Below are positions 24,283 to 32,379 of a stretch of DNA of 37,006 nt, piece after piece (position 1 is the stretch's first letter; the number at the start of each line of letters is the position of its first letter). The notes under the pieces are model-generated. The model was not told the origin of the DNA. It made no database searches and saw nothing but the letters and a program-made list of their open reading frames with translations. The stretch lies in the NCBI GenBank assembly GCA_025062325.1, contig JANXAL010000008.1, positions 1 to 37,006 of the forward strand. The letters are read 5' to 3'. Source of the DNA: Roseiflexus sp. GTDB lineage: Bacteria > Chloroflexota > Chloroflexia > Chloroflexales > Roseiflexaceae. Position numbers and translations under genes: made by a program.

Positions 24283-25737
24283 TTACCCGCCGCCGCCGCC
24301 GAAGCCCATGATACCGCCTTCGGTCATAGCGCGCACGTCGAGGAGTTCATCAACCTGTTCGGGAGTGAGCAGCCCTTTCTCAACCACCACTTCCTTAATC
24401 GTCTTGCCAGTCTCCAGCGCTTCCTTGGCAACTGCCGCACCGTTGAGGTATCCGATCACCGGATTCAGCGCCGTCACCAGGATCGGGTTCCTCGCCAGCC
24501 AGCCGGTCGCTTTCTCAGCATTTGCCGTGATGCCGACAACACACTTCTCGGTAAAGGCGTTGATAGCGCCAATGAGGACGTGCATCATCTCGAACAGATT
24601 GTGCGCGATAATCGGCATCATCACGTTCAGTTCAAGCTGCCCGGCCTGCGCCGCAAGCGACACGGTCAGGTCGCACCCCTGGACGTGGAAGCACGCCATA
24701 TTCAGCATTTCCGCCAGCACCGGATTGACCTTGCCCGGCATAATGCTCGAACCGGGCTGCACAGGAGGCAGACGAATCTCGTCGAGACCAGTGGTCGGAC
24801 CGGATGCCAGCAGGCGGAGGTCGTTCGCAATGCGCGTCAGCGTGATGCTCAACGTGCGCAGCGACGCCGAGAAGTCCGCTGGATCGGCCATGTTCTGCAT
24901 CGCCTCGAACAGGTTGCCTGCCGAGCGGAGTTCTTGCCCGGTCAGTTCCGACAGGCGCTTCACCATGCGCATATGGTATTCGGGATGCGCATTCAACCCG
25001 CTGCCAACCGCTGTACCGCCAATGCCTATGCGGCGCAGTCGGTCGGCGGCAACCGCGATCCGCTCACGATCATGGCGCACCGCTAGCGCATACGCGCCAA
25101 ATTCCTGTCCTAAGCGCACCGGCACCGCATCCTGCAGGTGAGTACGTCCCGATTTGACAATTGGGTCGAACTCTTTCGCCTTCGCTTCGAGCGCATCGGC
25201 AAGCCGGTCGATAGCAGCAAGCAATTCATTGATGCGCCAGAGGCAGCCAAGACGGATAGCAGTTGGGATGGTATCGTTGGTGCTTTGCGCCATGTTGACG
25301 TGGTCGTTCGGGCTGACCGGCTTCTTCGGGTCATCAAGCGCAAAGCCAAGGATCTGGTTAGCGCGGTTCGCGATCACTTCGTTGAGATTCATGTTATGGC
25401 TGGTGCCGGCGCCTGCCTGGAATGGATCGACAACGAACTGATCGGCATGCTTTCCTTCGAGCACTTCGTCAGCCGCCTGAATGATGGCGTCGGCAATCTC
25501 ACGACCGCTGATTGTGCGGTCGCCAATCGTGACGTCTTTGAACAGTCCGAGGTCACGGTTCACTTCCGCAGCAGCGCGTTTGATCATTGCCTGCGCCCAG
25601 ACGAATGCCGGGTACGGACGCATGCCGCTGACCGGGAAGTTCATCACGGCGCGTTGCGTCTGTGCGCCATACAGCGCGTTCGCCGGCACCTGCACTTCGC
25701 CGAGCGAGTCCCTCTCGATACGGAATCCTTCAGGCAT
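24283..25737 (-). CDS. Class II fumarase / aspartate ammonia-lyase family protein
   Basis: 484 residues, full length for the family. It contains ALYGAQTQRAVMNFPVSG, GAGTSHNMNLNEVIANRAN, DHVNMAQSTNDTIPTA, SGRTHLQDAVPVRLGQE and the signature GSSIMPGKVNPVLAEM. MPGKVNP is fumarase-like (aspartases usually have MPAKVNP), while the C-terminal TIKEVVVEKGLLTPEQ is close to both. It therefore reversibly hydrates fumarate to malate or deaminates aspartate; fumarase is preferred. The C-terminus is a glycine run. AGGAGG lies six bases before the ATG, and TGGTACCAT about 40 bases upstream is a possible extended -10. Confidence 0.85.
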   Translation of the reverse strand: MPEGFRIERDSLGEVQVPANALYGAQTQRAVMNFPVSGMRPYPAFVWAQAMIKRAAAEVNRDLGLFKDVTIGDRTISGREIADAIIQAADEVLEGKHADQFVVDPFQAGAGTSHNMNLNEVIANRANQILGFALDDPKKPVSPNDHVNMAQSTNDTIPTAIRLGCLWRINELLAAIDRLADALEAKAKEFDPIVKSGRTHLQDAVPVRLGQEFGAYALAVRHDRERIAVAADRLRRIGIGGTAVGSGLNAHPEYHMRMVKRLSELTGQELRSAGNLFEAMQNMADPADFSASLRTLSITLTRIANDLRLLASGPTTGLDEIRLPPVQPGSSIMPGKVNPVLAEMLNMACFHVQGCDLTVSLAAQAGQLELNVMMPIIAHNLFEMMHVLIGAINAFTEKCVVGITANAEKATGWLARNPILVTALNPVIGYLNGAAVAKEALETGKTIKEVVVEKGLLTPEQVDELLDVRAMTEGGIMGFGGGGG

Positions 25738-25984
25738 GGGCTTCCTCCTCTCCTTTGGGGATGACCACGATGTTATGGTACCATGAATTTTACAGCGCTC
25801 TGCCGAGGCAGCGTCCTCTATCGCGGGTGTCGTTCTCTCGCATACGCTGCGTGCTTTCCAGACGCTTTCCCCTTCGTGGGTGAGTTTTTTTCTATCCTGT
25901 TGATCGCCAGACTATAGGGTTCATCAGCAAGCTAGGCTTCGTCCCTCTTCATAGGTCGCTCCCCGACTGAGAGTTATACGCCTT
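25738..25984. other. Gap upstream of the fumarase-family gene
   Basis: Carries the fumarase ribosome site (AGGAGG on the minus strand at 25749-25744) and the possible TGGTACCAT box near 25780. No gene or further repeat is supported in the rest. Confidence 0.4.
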
Positions 25985-26345
25985 CGAGATGGGTTTTCCG
26001 CGTCTTGACGCCTTTTTGCCCTTATCCCCTCTGCCCGCAGGCGTAGAGTTTTTGGGCGCAATTGAGGTTTGTCGCGTCCTGATTGCCTGTTTTCCCCTCA
26101 TCCCTCCGGCCCCCTGCCTCTCACGCGGAGGCTTTTTGGCAGACGAAGCAGGTTTGCCGCATCCCGACGCCTGTTTTCCCCTCATCCCCTCGATCCCCTT
26201 CTCCCGCACCCTCCTGCGTCCCCCGCATGTGGGGGGGTTGGGGGGAGAAGGGGGAGGTGGGGCGTCCTGATACCTTTTTCCCCCTCATCCCTCTAGCCCC
26301 CTTCTCCCACCGGGGGAGAAGGGGGAGGTAGGGCATCTTAATGTC
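25985..26345. repeat. Family A repeats, several nested copies, mostly reversed
   Basis: At least three arms and two hairpin cores. CTCTCACGCGGAGGCTTTTTG with GGTTTGCCGCATCCCGACGC is the right arm of the family read on the other strand; CCCCTTCTCCC ... GGGAGAAGGGGGAGGTGGGG and CCCCCTTCTCCCACCGGGGG are cores. They appear to have inserted into or recombined with each other. No gene is supported. Confidence 0.6.
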
Positions 26346-26425
26346 TAAAGCCGATGATGCAAGACACGGTCTTGTTAGAAAATCTCGCTCCGAGAGCGGT
26401 CGCGCTTCCCATTTTTTACGCCAAC

Positions 26426-26453
26426 TTGACAATTTCAGGATGTTGGCTACAAT
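26426..26453 (+). promoter_or_regulatory. Sigma-70-type promoter of the secreted-protein gene
   Basis: TTGACA (26426-26431), a 16-base spacer, then TACAAT (26448-26453). This is the best -35/-10 pair in the window and leaves a leader of about 165 bases before the ATG at 26624. Confidence 0.65.
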
Positions 26454-26533
26454 CGCGCCCTATATCGTGTCAGAGGGCGATACGATCACGCTTTCGTGCA
26501 CGTAATCGTGTCGCGCCGCGTTTTGCGCCTTCA

Positions 26534-26555
26534 GCCGCACTGATGGCAGTGCGGC
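26534..26555 (+). promoter_or_regulatory. Perfect 9-bp hairpin in the leader of the secreted-protein gene
   Basis: GCCGCACTG and CAGTGCGGC enclose an ATGG loop. A second possible stem (GCTGCC ... GGCAGC) follows at about 26568-26590. No T-run follows, so this is more likely a leader structure than a terminator. Confidence 0.45.
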
Positions 26556-26623
26556 GATCGTGCGTGCTGCCAGCCAGGATGCCCGGCAGCCTGGACAGGC
26601 GCAAAACTGTCTGAGCCAGAGGA

Positions 26624-27973
26624 GTGCAGATGTTATCAGTACAGCGACTGCTCTTCGTGACCCTGCTTGGAGCGATCGTCACGCCATTTCTACCCGTCAA
26701 CCAGACCCACGCCGAAGAGACTCGACCATCCCCCACTTCCGACGCTCCTGTTGCGACCTTGCCCGTCGCGCCGACCTACCGCGTCTTCGCCACACGCCAG
26801 GGACGCGTCGGTCGTCGCACTGCCAATGGGCATATCATCCAGCCGCGCGACCGGTTCGTGGCGCTGCCGTCGTGGAGCGTCCTCTCGAGCCGCGGCGGAC
26901 GCGAGTATCAGGTGCGCGTCACCTACCGCAATCGCAGCGTGGTGCTGCCAGTGTGGGATGTCGGTCCCTGGAACACCCGCGACGATTACTGGTCGCCGAA
27001 CCGGCGGTACAGCGATCTGCCGGTGGGTCTGCCAATGGCGCAGGCGGCGCGTCAGCATGGGTACAACAACGGACGCGACGAGTTCGGACGCCGCATTCGC
27101 CAGCCGAACGGCATCGACATTGCCGACGGCGCATTTTGGGACGACCTTGGCATGACTGACAGCGATTGGGTTGAGGTGACGTTTCTCTGGCTTGGCGCCG
27201 ATCCATTCCTCGCAACCGGCAGCGATGCCTCGGCGGGGAATGATCGCACAGCGATCAAGCCGGGGGCGATTGTCGTGGACGACGGCGCTGCGGGATACAG
27301 GGCAACCGATGGAAGAAGCTGGCAACGCGCCGACTGCGGGTTTGGCGGCAGTCATGTCTGGAGTTACGATACCCCGCAGGCGACGACGCGCTCTCTTCAC
27401 CGCGCCGTCTGGTCGCCCCATCTGCCAGGAGAAGGCTTCTACGAAGTGATGGCGTTCATCCCGACGTGCGGACCTACGCCGACAGACCGGGCGCGCTATC
27501 TGGTCACCCACAGCGGCGCTGTTTCTGAAATCGTTGTCGATCAGGCTGCAGCATCCGGCGGATGGGTCTCGCTGGGAGTCTTTCACATGGGACCAGGCAG
27601 CCAGGTCACGCTAACCAATCAGACCGGCGCCGATGGTCGCGCAGTTCACTTCGATGCGCTCAAATGGGTCCCGCACAACGATCAGACCCCGCCGGACGCC
27701 TCGGTGACAGGGGCGGCGCTCCTCCCCGAAGGCGGCATTCTGGTGCGCTGGGATGGGCAAGACGATGTCAGCGGCATTGCGTCGTTCGACGTGCAGGTGC
27801 GCCGCATGCCCGATGGCGAATGGATCGACTGGCGCATTCGGGCGACCGAACGCGAAGCGATCTTCGTTCCCTCAGCGCCCGGAACATACGCCTTCCGCGC
27901 CCGCGCCCGCGACTGGACGGGCAAAGAACAGCCCTGGCCCGATCTGGATGACATTCAGATCGTTGTGCCATAA
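26624..27973 (+). CDS. Secreted protein: double-psi barrel-like domain plus golvesin-like domain
   Basis: 449 residues. Residues 1-30 are a signal peptide ending THAEE. Residues about 52-190 resemble an RlpA-type double-psi beta-barrel (ATRQGRVGRRTANGH, VVLPVWDVGPWN, and PNGIDIADGAFWDDLG). Residues about 215-352 look like the golvesin/xanthan-lyase C-terminal beta domain (IVVDDGAAGYRATDG, YEVMAFIPTCGP, AVHFDALKWVP). The last ~90 residues form an FN3-like domain. It is probably an extracellular carbohydrate- or peptidoglycan-binding protein; catalysis is not evident. GAGGAG before the ATG fixes the start. It converges on the next gene with three bases between the stops. Confidence 0.7.
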   Translation: MQMLSVQRLLFVTLLGAIVTPFLPVNQTHAEETRPSPTSDAPVATLPVAPTYRVFATRQGRVGRRTANGHIIQPRDRFVALPSWSVLSSRGGREYQVRVTYRNRSVVLPVWDVGPWNTRDDYWSPNRRYSDLPVGLPMAQAARQHGYNNGRDEFGRRIRQPNGIDIADGAFWDDLGMTDSDWVEVTFLWLGADPFLATGSDASAGNDRTAIKPGAIVVDDGAAGYRATDGRSWQRADCGFGGSHVWSYDTPQATTRSLHRAVWSPHLPGEGFYEVMAFIPTCGPTPTDRARYLVTHSGAVSEIVVDQAAASGGWVSLGVFHMGPGSQVTLTNQTGADGRAVHFDALKWVPHNDQTPPDASVTGAALLPEGGILVRWDGQDDVSGIASFDVQVRRMPDGEWIDWRIRATEREAIFVPSAPGTYAFRARARDWTGKEQPWPDLDDIQIVVP

Positions 27974-27976
27974 TTG

Positions 27977-28957
27977 CTATCTGATCCGAACGTCCCCGCT
28001 TGTGGTTGCGATATTGAGCACGTGGGCGCCATCGCCAATCGTGGCGCGCCATTCGCGTGGCGCGCCTTTTATGCCAGGCGCCTCGATGTCGCCGCTCACA
28101 GTTTTGATGAACAGGCGAAACCCAGCCCATGGCGGAAGTCGTATGTCAACATCGCCGGACACACTGGCGATCTCAAGGTGGCCGAAGAGTGCGCCATCTG
28201 CGTGAACCTTCCCGCTCGTAGTTTGCAGACGGACTGTATCGCCTGCCACATTGTGCATTGTGATCGCTCCCGAAATCGTGGTGACAGCCAGCGACCCATC
28301 GATGTCGCTGAGACGGATGGCGCCGCTAACGGTTCTGATGCTGGCGTTGGAGACGCGGCCACGCAGAGTGACATCGCCGCTGACCGTATTGACCGCCAGA
28401 GAACCGCCAATACCGCCGAGATGGACATCGCCGCTGGTTGTGTTGACCGTTATCCCACTGTCAAGCGCTCCGATCTGCACATTGCCGCTCACCTCAGTCA
28501 CCCGCACGTCTGCCGCAGCAGGCGCATTGATCTGATAGCGTATCTCGCCGCAGAAAGGCCAGCAACTGGCCCGATGCGACACCTTCACCGTATCGCCATC
28601 GGCGCGCACTGCAACATCAACTTTCCCCATCGGCCATCCGACTCGTTGCGCCTGAATACGAAACCCGGAGCGATCCCAGCGTATAATAGTCACATCAGCG
28701 TTGCCAGCGTCGATCTCGATCCGACGACCACTGATGATCTGATCGAATAGCGTTTGACTTCCTGGTGACAACCGACTACCGACAACTTGGACCAGGATCC
28801 AGGCTAATCCCAGCGTCAGCAACGCCAGGCCTATGATCATAGCGCCATCCCGTCGCTGATAGTGTGGTTCAGCAGGCAGACGCGACAATATCGGCGAGTT
28901 ATCTGCCGAGGACAAACGATTTCTGGCCGGATACTGTTCGGGATTGCGCGCATCCAT
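27977..28957 (-). CDS. Membrane-anchored DUF4097-type beta-repeat protein
   Basis: 326 residues from the ATG at 28957, preceded by GGGAGG five bases upstream; an in-frame reading to 29065 is less likely. A cytoplasmic N-terminus of about 40 residues precedes a single span (MIIGLALLTLGLAWILVQVV). Outside lies a repeated beta structure with units such as VNTTSGDVHLGGI, VNTVSGDVTLRG, TVSGAIRLSDI and TTSGDVRIR, about 20 residues each, which stack into a beta-solenoid. This is the DUF4097 (adhesin-like) pattern, often near envelope stress regulators. Function is unknown. It is divergent from the NYN nuclease gene. Confidence 0.8.
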   Translation of the reverse strand: MDARNPEQYPARNRLSSADNSPILSRLPAEPHYQRRDGAMIIGLALLTLGLAWILVQVVGSRLSPGSQTLFDQIISGRRIEIDAGNADVTIIRWDRSGFRIQAQRVGWPMGKVDVAVRADGDTVKVSHRASCWPFCGEIRYQINAPAAADVRVTEVSGNVQIGALDSGITVNTTSGDVHLGGIGGSLAVNTVSGDVTLRGRVSNASIRTVSGAIRLSDIDGSLAVTTISGAITMHNVAGDTVRLQTTSGKVHADGALFGHLEIASVSGDVDIRLPPWAGFRLFIKTVSGDIEAPGIKGAPREWRATIGDGAHVLNIATTSGDVRIR

Positions 28958-29067
28958 CGCATCCTCCCAATCGCAAAAGAGCCAGAAGGTACAGCTCCTT
29001 CTGCTACGACGCTCCCTGGAAGATGTGAGTTGCACGCTGTGCAACGCCTTTCTGATGAGGAGCACTA

Positions 29068-29559
29068 ATGCCCTTGCTGATCGACGGACACAACCTGATC
29101 GCTCAGATGCCTGGTCTGCGCCTGTCCGATGTCGATGACGAGGCGCAACTGGTCATGATCTTACGGCGATACGCAGCGCAGCGCCGCGGACGCGCGATTG
29201 TGGTGGTGTTCGATCAGGGAGCTTACGGCCATCCCCAGCACCTCGACGGGTACGGCGTCACTTGCATCTTTGCGCGTTCACCCCAGGACGCCGATGCGCA
29301 ACTGATCCGGCGGATCGCAGCGATCACGAACCCGCGCGAGTGGGCTGTCGTCACTGCGGATCGTCAAGTTGCGCAGGCAGCGGCTGCGCGCGGCATGAGG
29401 GTCATCGACTCGCGCACATTCGCCCAAACGCTGGCGACCCTGGAGAGTCCGCCCCGGCGTAGCGCAGACTCTGAAAAACCGGAACGCACACCGGGGCAAT
29501 CAGAAGTCGAGGAGTGGCTGCGTCTGTTTGGAGAAGAGGAGGGAGACGATCATCAATAG
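29068..29559 (+). CDS. YacP-like NYN-domain ribonuclease
   Basis: 163 residues. The NYN/PIN-like fold is shown by MPLLIDGHNLIAQMPG (first catalytic Asp), VVVFDQGAYG, QDADAQLIRRIAAI with an acidic pair, and WAVVTADRQVAQAAAARGMRVID. YacP (Rae1) proteins are ribosome-linked endoribonucleases in other bacteria; that role here is by family only. The C-terminal ~35 residues form an acidic tail after SEVEEWLRLFGE. TGAGGAG lies upstream of the ATG. It is divergent from the DUF4097 gene and convergent with the lipoprotein gene. Confidence 0.85.
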   Translation: MPLLIDGHNLIAQMPGLRLSDVDDEAQLVMILRRYAAQRRGRAIVVVFDQGAYGHPQHLDGYGVTCIFARSPQDADAQLIRRIAAITNPREWAVVTADRQVAQAAAARGMRVIDSRTFAQTLATLESPPRRSADSEKPERTPGQSEVEEWLRLFGEEEGDDHQ

Positions 29560-29566
29560 CATACCG

Positions 29567-30067
29567 TTACCGCTGACACCGAATAACCGTCTGCACCGTA
29601 TCAGTATGATAGACGTAGAGATCGCTCCCTACGGCGAGCGTAATCCGATATCCTGGCGTAATGACCTGCTGGTACGTCATGCCAGGCTGCGGGCAACCGA
29701 GGCTTGTGTCGCTCCAGTACGTCGGATCGGCGATCACCACCTTGATCTGATCAACAGAAATCTCCAGTTCTTCCGCCAGTTTCTGGCGCGCCAGCTCGCT
29801 CATCGCCCGCATTGTCGCCTCGTTGATTTCGCTGGTCGGCTCGGGCGTCAGTTGCCCAGGCGCCGGGTATGCCGTATTCGGGTATGCAGTACTCATCGGG
29901 GCAGGATACGGCGAGACGGCGGGAGATGTCGGCGCTTCCACCACCACAACCGTGTTGATCGGCGCCTGCGTGGCTGGTGCAGTAGGCTGCGTTGCTGTTG
30001 GCATATTACTGCACGCCATTAGTATGAGCATGGCGGCAAAACCCCATATGAGCATTGACTTGCGCAT
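29567..30067 (-). CDS. Putative lipoprotein
   Basis: 166 residues. A short signal ends in LILMACS, a lipobox with the lipid-carrying Cys at residue 19. A Pro/Thr/Ala-rich linker (about 22-80) leads to a small folded domain with ISVDQIKVVIADPTYWSD, SLGCPQPGMTYQQV and TPGYRITLAVG. The domain pattern recurs in Chloroflexota surface proteins as I recall, but I can assign no function. AAGGAGG precedes the ATG. It is divergent from the inositol phosphatase gene. Confidence 0.75.
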   Translation of the reverse strand: MRKSMLIWGFAAMLILMACSNMPTATQPTAPATQAPINTVVVVEAPTSPAVSPYPAPMSTAYPNTAYPAPGQLTPEPTSEINEATMRAMSELARQKLAEELEISVDQIKVVIADPTYWSDTSLGCPQPGMTYQQVITPGYRITLAVGSDLYVYHTDTVQTVIRCQR

Positions 30068-30235
30068 CGGTTCCTCCTTGATACAATGACAACGATAGCT
30101 ATTGCTGTTCGCTCTTGGTAATCTGACCCGAAATCGACACTTGTGCGTCGATGGTCGGGCGACTCAGGCGCATAGAATAGACGCCGCACTCGTGCCGCCT
30201 GTTCCATCGACGGAACACTGCCATTGTACACGACT

Positions 30236-31003
30236 ATGTCCATGCTCTCTTTTGCCATTGACACTGCACGCCGCGCTGGCGCACTCCTGCTCGAAGGGCT
30301 GGCACGCCGCCGTTCCATGGAGCTGAAGAGCGCCTATGAAGTCGTAACCGAAGTGGACCGGGCGAGTGAGGAGTTGATTGTCACTGCTATCCGCAATGCC
30401 TTCCCTGATCACGCCATTCTCGCCGAGGAAAGCGGCGGCATCGAGCGGACGTCCCCTTTTCTCTGGCTCATCGACCCGCTCGATGGCACGAACAATTACG
30501 CCCATGGCTTTCCTTTCTTCTCGGTTTCCATCGCCTTGATGGAACACGGTGATCTGATTCTGAGCGTTGTGTTCGACCCGCTGCGTGATGAACTGTTCTG
30601 GGCGGAACGAGGCGCAGGGTCCTGGTGCAACGGGCAGCGTTTGCGCGTCTCTGAAACGCCGACCCTTGCGGCATCGCTGGTATCGACCGGCTTTCCATAC
30701 GATTTTGCCACTACCACCGACAACAATGCGCAACAGTTCATTCGCATTCAGGCGCGAACGCAGGGCGTCCGGCGGGCAGGCTCCGCAGCGCTCGATCTGG
30801 CATATGTGGCAATGGGACGGCTCGACGCCCACTGGGAACTGCGCCTGAGACCGTGGGATACGGCAGCAGGCGCGTTGCTTGTGCTGGAAGCGGGCGGGCG
30901 CGTGTCCGACTGGCGCGGTTCGCCCTGGAATCCGTGGAACGACCGGTTGGCGGCCTCCAATGGGCGCATCCACGATGAGCTGATTGCGGCGCTCGCCGGA
31001 TGA
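30236..31003 (+). CDS. Inositol monophosphatase family protein (SuhB-like)
   Basis: 255 residues from the ATG at 30236; an in-frame TTG at 30224 and an ATG at 30242 are alternatives. It contains the lithium-sensitive phosphatase motifs: metal-binding Glu pair in ILAEESGG, WLIDPLDGTNNYAHGFP (motif A), and WDTAAGALLVLEAGG (motif B). The enzyme dephosphorylates inositol-1-phosphate or a related sugar phosphate using Mg2+. It is followed 12 bases later by the radical SAM gene in the same direction, so the two are likely co-transcribed. The ribosome site is weak. Confidence 0.88.
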   Translation: MSMLSFAIDTARRAGALLLEGLARRRSMELKSAYEVVTEVDRASEELIVTAIRNAFPDHAILAEESGGIERTSPFLWLIDPLDGTNNYAHGFPFFSVSIALMEHGDLILSVVFDPLRDELFWAERGAGSWCNGQRLRVSETPTLAASLVSTGFPYDFATTTDNNAQQFIRIQARTQGVRRAGSAALDLAYVAMGRLDAHWELRLRPWDTAAGALLVLEAGGRVSDWRGSPWNPWNDRLAASNGRIHDELIAALAG

Positions 31004-31015
31004 CAGACGCAGCGT

Positions 31016-32083
31016 ATGGCGTACTACGTTGAGGAAAAGCTCTCCAGTTCGGCCATCGGCGCACGACGACCCATTATCAACGAGTACTTCCTGTCGTCGT
31101 ACACGATGGCCATCTACAATGGATGTGAGTTTGGCTGCCCCTACTGCGACGGATGGGCCATCCAGCCGCGCCCGCTGAACGAGCGGGTGCGCGTGCCTAT
31201 CGACCTGCCCGAGCGCGTTCGACGCGAACTCGAAGAGCTGGACCGCGGCGATCTGGTTGGTATCACCGCTCTGAGCGACCCATACCAGCCTGCTGAACTC
31301 ACCTACCGCCTGACTCGCCAAACACTTCGTGCATTTGCGGACTACGGGCAACCGGTCCTGATCCTTACCAAAAGCCCAGCGGTAGTGGAGGACCTGGCAA
31401 TTCTGGAACGCATCCACGCCTCCAGCCTAGCGATTGTCATGTTCACCCTGCTCACCATTGACCCGCATCTATCGGAGAAGCTTGAGGATCGGGCGCCTGC
31501 TCCCGCCCTGCGCCTTGGCGCAATTGCGACGCTCAAGCGTGCAGGTATTCCCGTCGGCGTGGCGCTGCTGCCGATTCTCCCGTATGTCAACGATACCGAC
31601 CTGATGCTCCACGCCACGCTCAACGCGATTGCCGACGCTGGCGCTGATTTTGTTATCTGGGATTACCTGCTCATTCCAGACGAACGCCATCGTGGACGGA
31701 TTAACGAGATGCTTATGCGCATTGGGCGCTATCCGCCAGCATACTACCGCGACCTGTACCGCGGCCGCACTCTGCCCGATCTGACCTATCGCAACGAGCG
31801 CGATCAGGCGTTGCTGAAACGGTGTGATGCGCTCAATCTGCCGGTGCGCGCGCCGCATGCGCTCTATGCTGGCCGGTTGCGTCCCCAAAACGAAGCTGCG
31901 CTGCTTCTAAAGCATACGGCGTTTCGGGATAGCGTCCAGGGACGTGTGCATTTGGCGCGCCAGGGACGCGAACTTGCTGACCTGATCTACACCGGCAAAG
32001 CCACCGATGTTCAGTTACGCGCCAGCCCGCTCTATAATACGCTGAGCGCCATTCTGCAGCGAACGCGCGATGCGGATGCCTGA
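31016..32083 (+). CDS. Radical SAM protein, SplB/Rv2578c-like
   Basis: 355 residues. The iron-sulfur motif is Cys37-x3-Cys41-x2-Cys44 in NGCEFGCPYCDGW. Around it are the DPYQPAELTYRLTRQTL and VLILTKSPAVVEDL segments typical of the 'DNA repair photolyase-like' radical SAM group, then ALLPILPYVND. The C-terminal half is helical and less conserved. It makes a 5'-deoxyadenosyl radical; the substrate is unknown. True spore photoproduct lyase activity is unlikely outside spore-formers. It follows the inositol phosphatase gene after 12 bases. Confidence 0.85.
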   Translation: MAYYVEEKLSSSAIGARRPIINEYFLSSYTMAIYNGCEFGCPYCDGWAIQPRPLNERVRVPIDLPERVRRELEELDRGDLVGITALSDPYQPAELTYRLTRQTLRAFADYGQPVLILTKSPAVVEDLAILERIHASSLAIVMFTLLTIDPHLSEKLEDRAPAPALRLGAIATLKRAGIPVGVALLPILPYVNDTDLMLHATLNAIADAGADFVIWDYLLIPDERHRGRINEMLMRIGRYPPAYYRDLYRGRTLPDLTYRNERDQALLKRCDALNLPVRAPHALYAGRLRPQNEAALLLKHTAFRDSVQGRVHLARQGRELADLIYTGKATDVQLRASPLYNTLSAILQRTRDADA

Positions 32084-32086
32084 TTG

Positions 32087-32095
32087 TGCTACAAT
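32087..32095 (+). promoter_or_regulatory. Extended -10 promoter before the 72-residue gene
   Basis: TGCTACAAT, 25 bases before the ATG at 32120 and immediately after the radical SAM stop. It would give a very short leader. Confidence 0.5.
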
Positions 32096-32119
32096 GCGGC
32101 GTAACTAAGGGAGGAATGT

Positions 32120-32338
32120 ATGCTGACTGTTGAACAGATTCTGGAATATCTGGAGCGTCGGATTGCCGAGCATCACCTCGCTGGCGATCGCCTGGCGCTC
32201 AAGCGCGACCAGGACGTGGCAGGGTTTTTGATGGCGGCAGCGCGTGATTCGGGCGATAAACAACTTGCTCTGCGCTTCCAGGTGCTAGCAGCGCGCGCCG
32301 CCGATATGCGCGAGCAACTGGAGCCAAACGCAAAGTAA
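32120..32338 (+). CDS. Small conserved-looking hypothetical protein
   Basis: 72 residues, helical and charged: EQILEYLERRIAEHHLAG, then DVAGFLMAAARDSGDKQ and a C-terminal helix to MREQLEPNAK. GGGAGGA lies before the ATG and the protein is not a shadow of another frame. It is 41 bases upstream of ilvA and may be co-transcribed with it. No family recognised. Confidence 0.65.
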   Translation: MLTVEQILEYLERRIAEHHLAGDRLALKRDQDVAGFLMAAARDSGDKQLALRFQVLAARAADMREQLEPNAK

Positions 32339-32379
32339 CGCGACCTTGACCGCCGTTCGATGATGAACGCGAGGAGACC

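Noticed and set aside
24115-25086. 323-codon plus-strand frame
   Set aside because: Begins in family B repeat DNA and continues antisense to the fumarase-family gene.
26690-27586. 298-codon minus-strand frame
   Set aside because: Antisense to a gene with a signal peptide, promoter and ribosome site; no domain in the product.
30164-31417. 417-codon open frame on the minus strand
   Set aside because: Antisense to the inositol phosphatase and radical SAM genes, which carry full active-site motifs. The frame bridges two real genes and has no fold signal.
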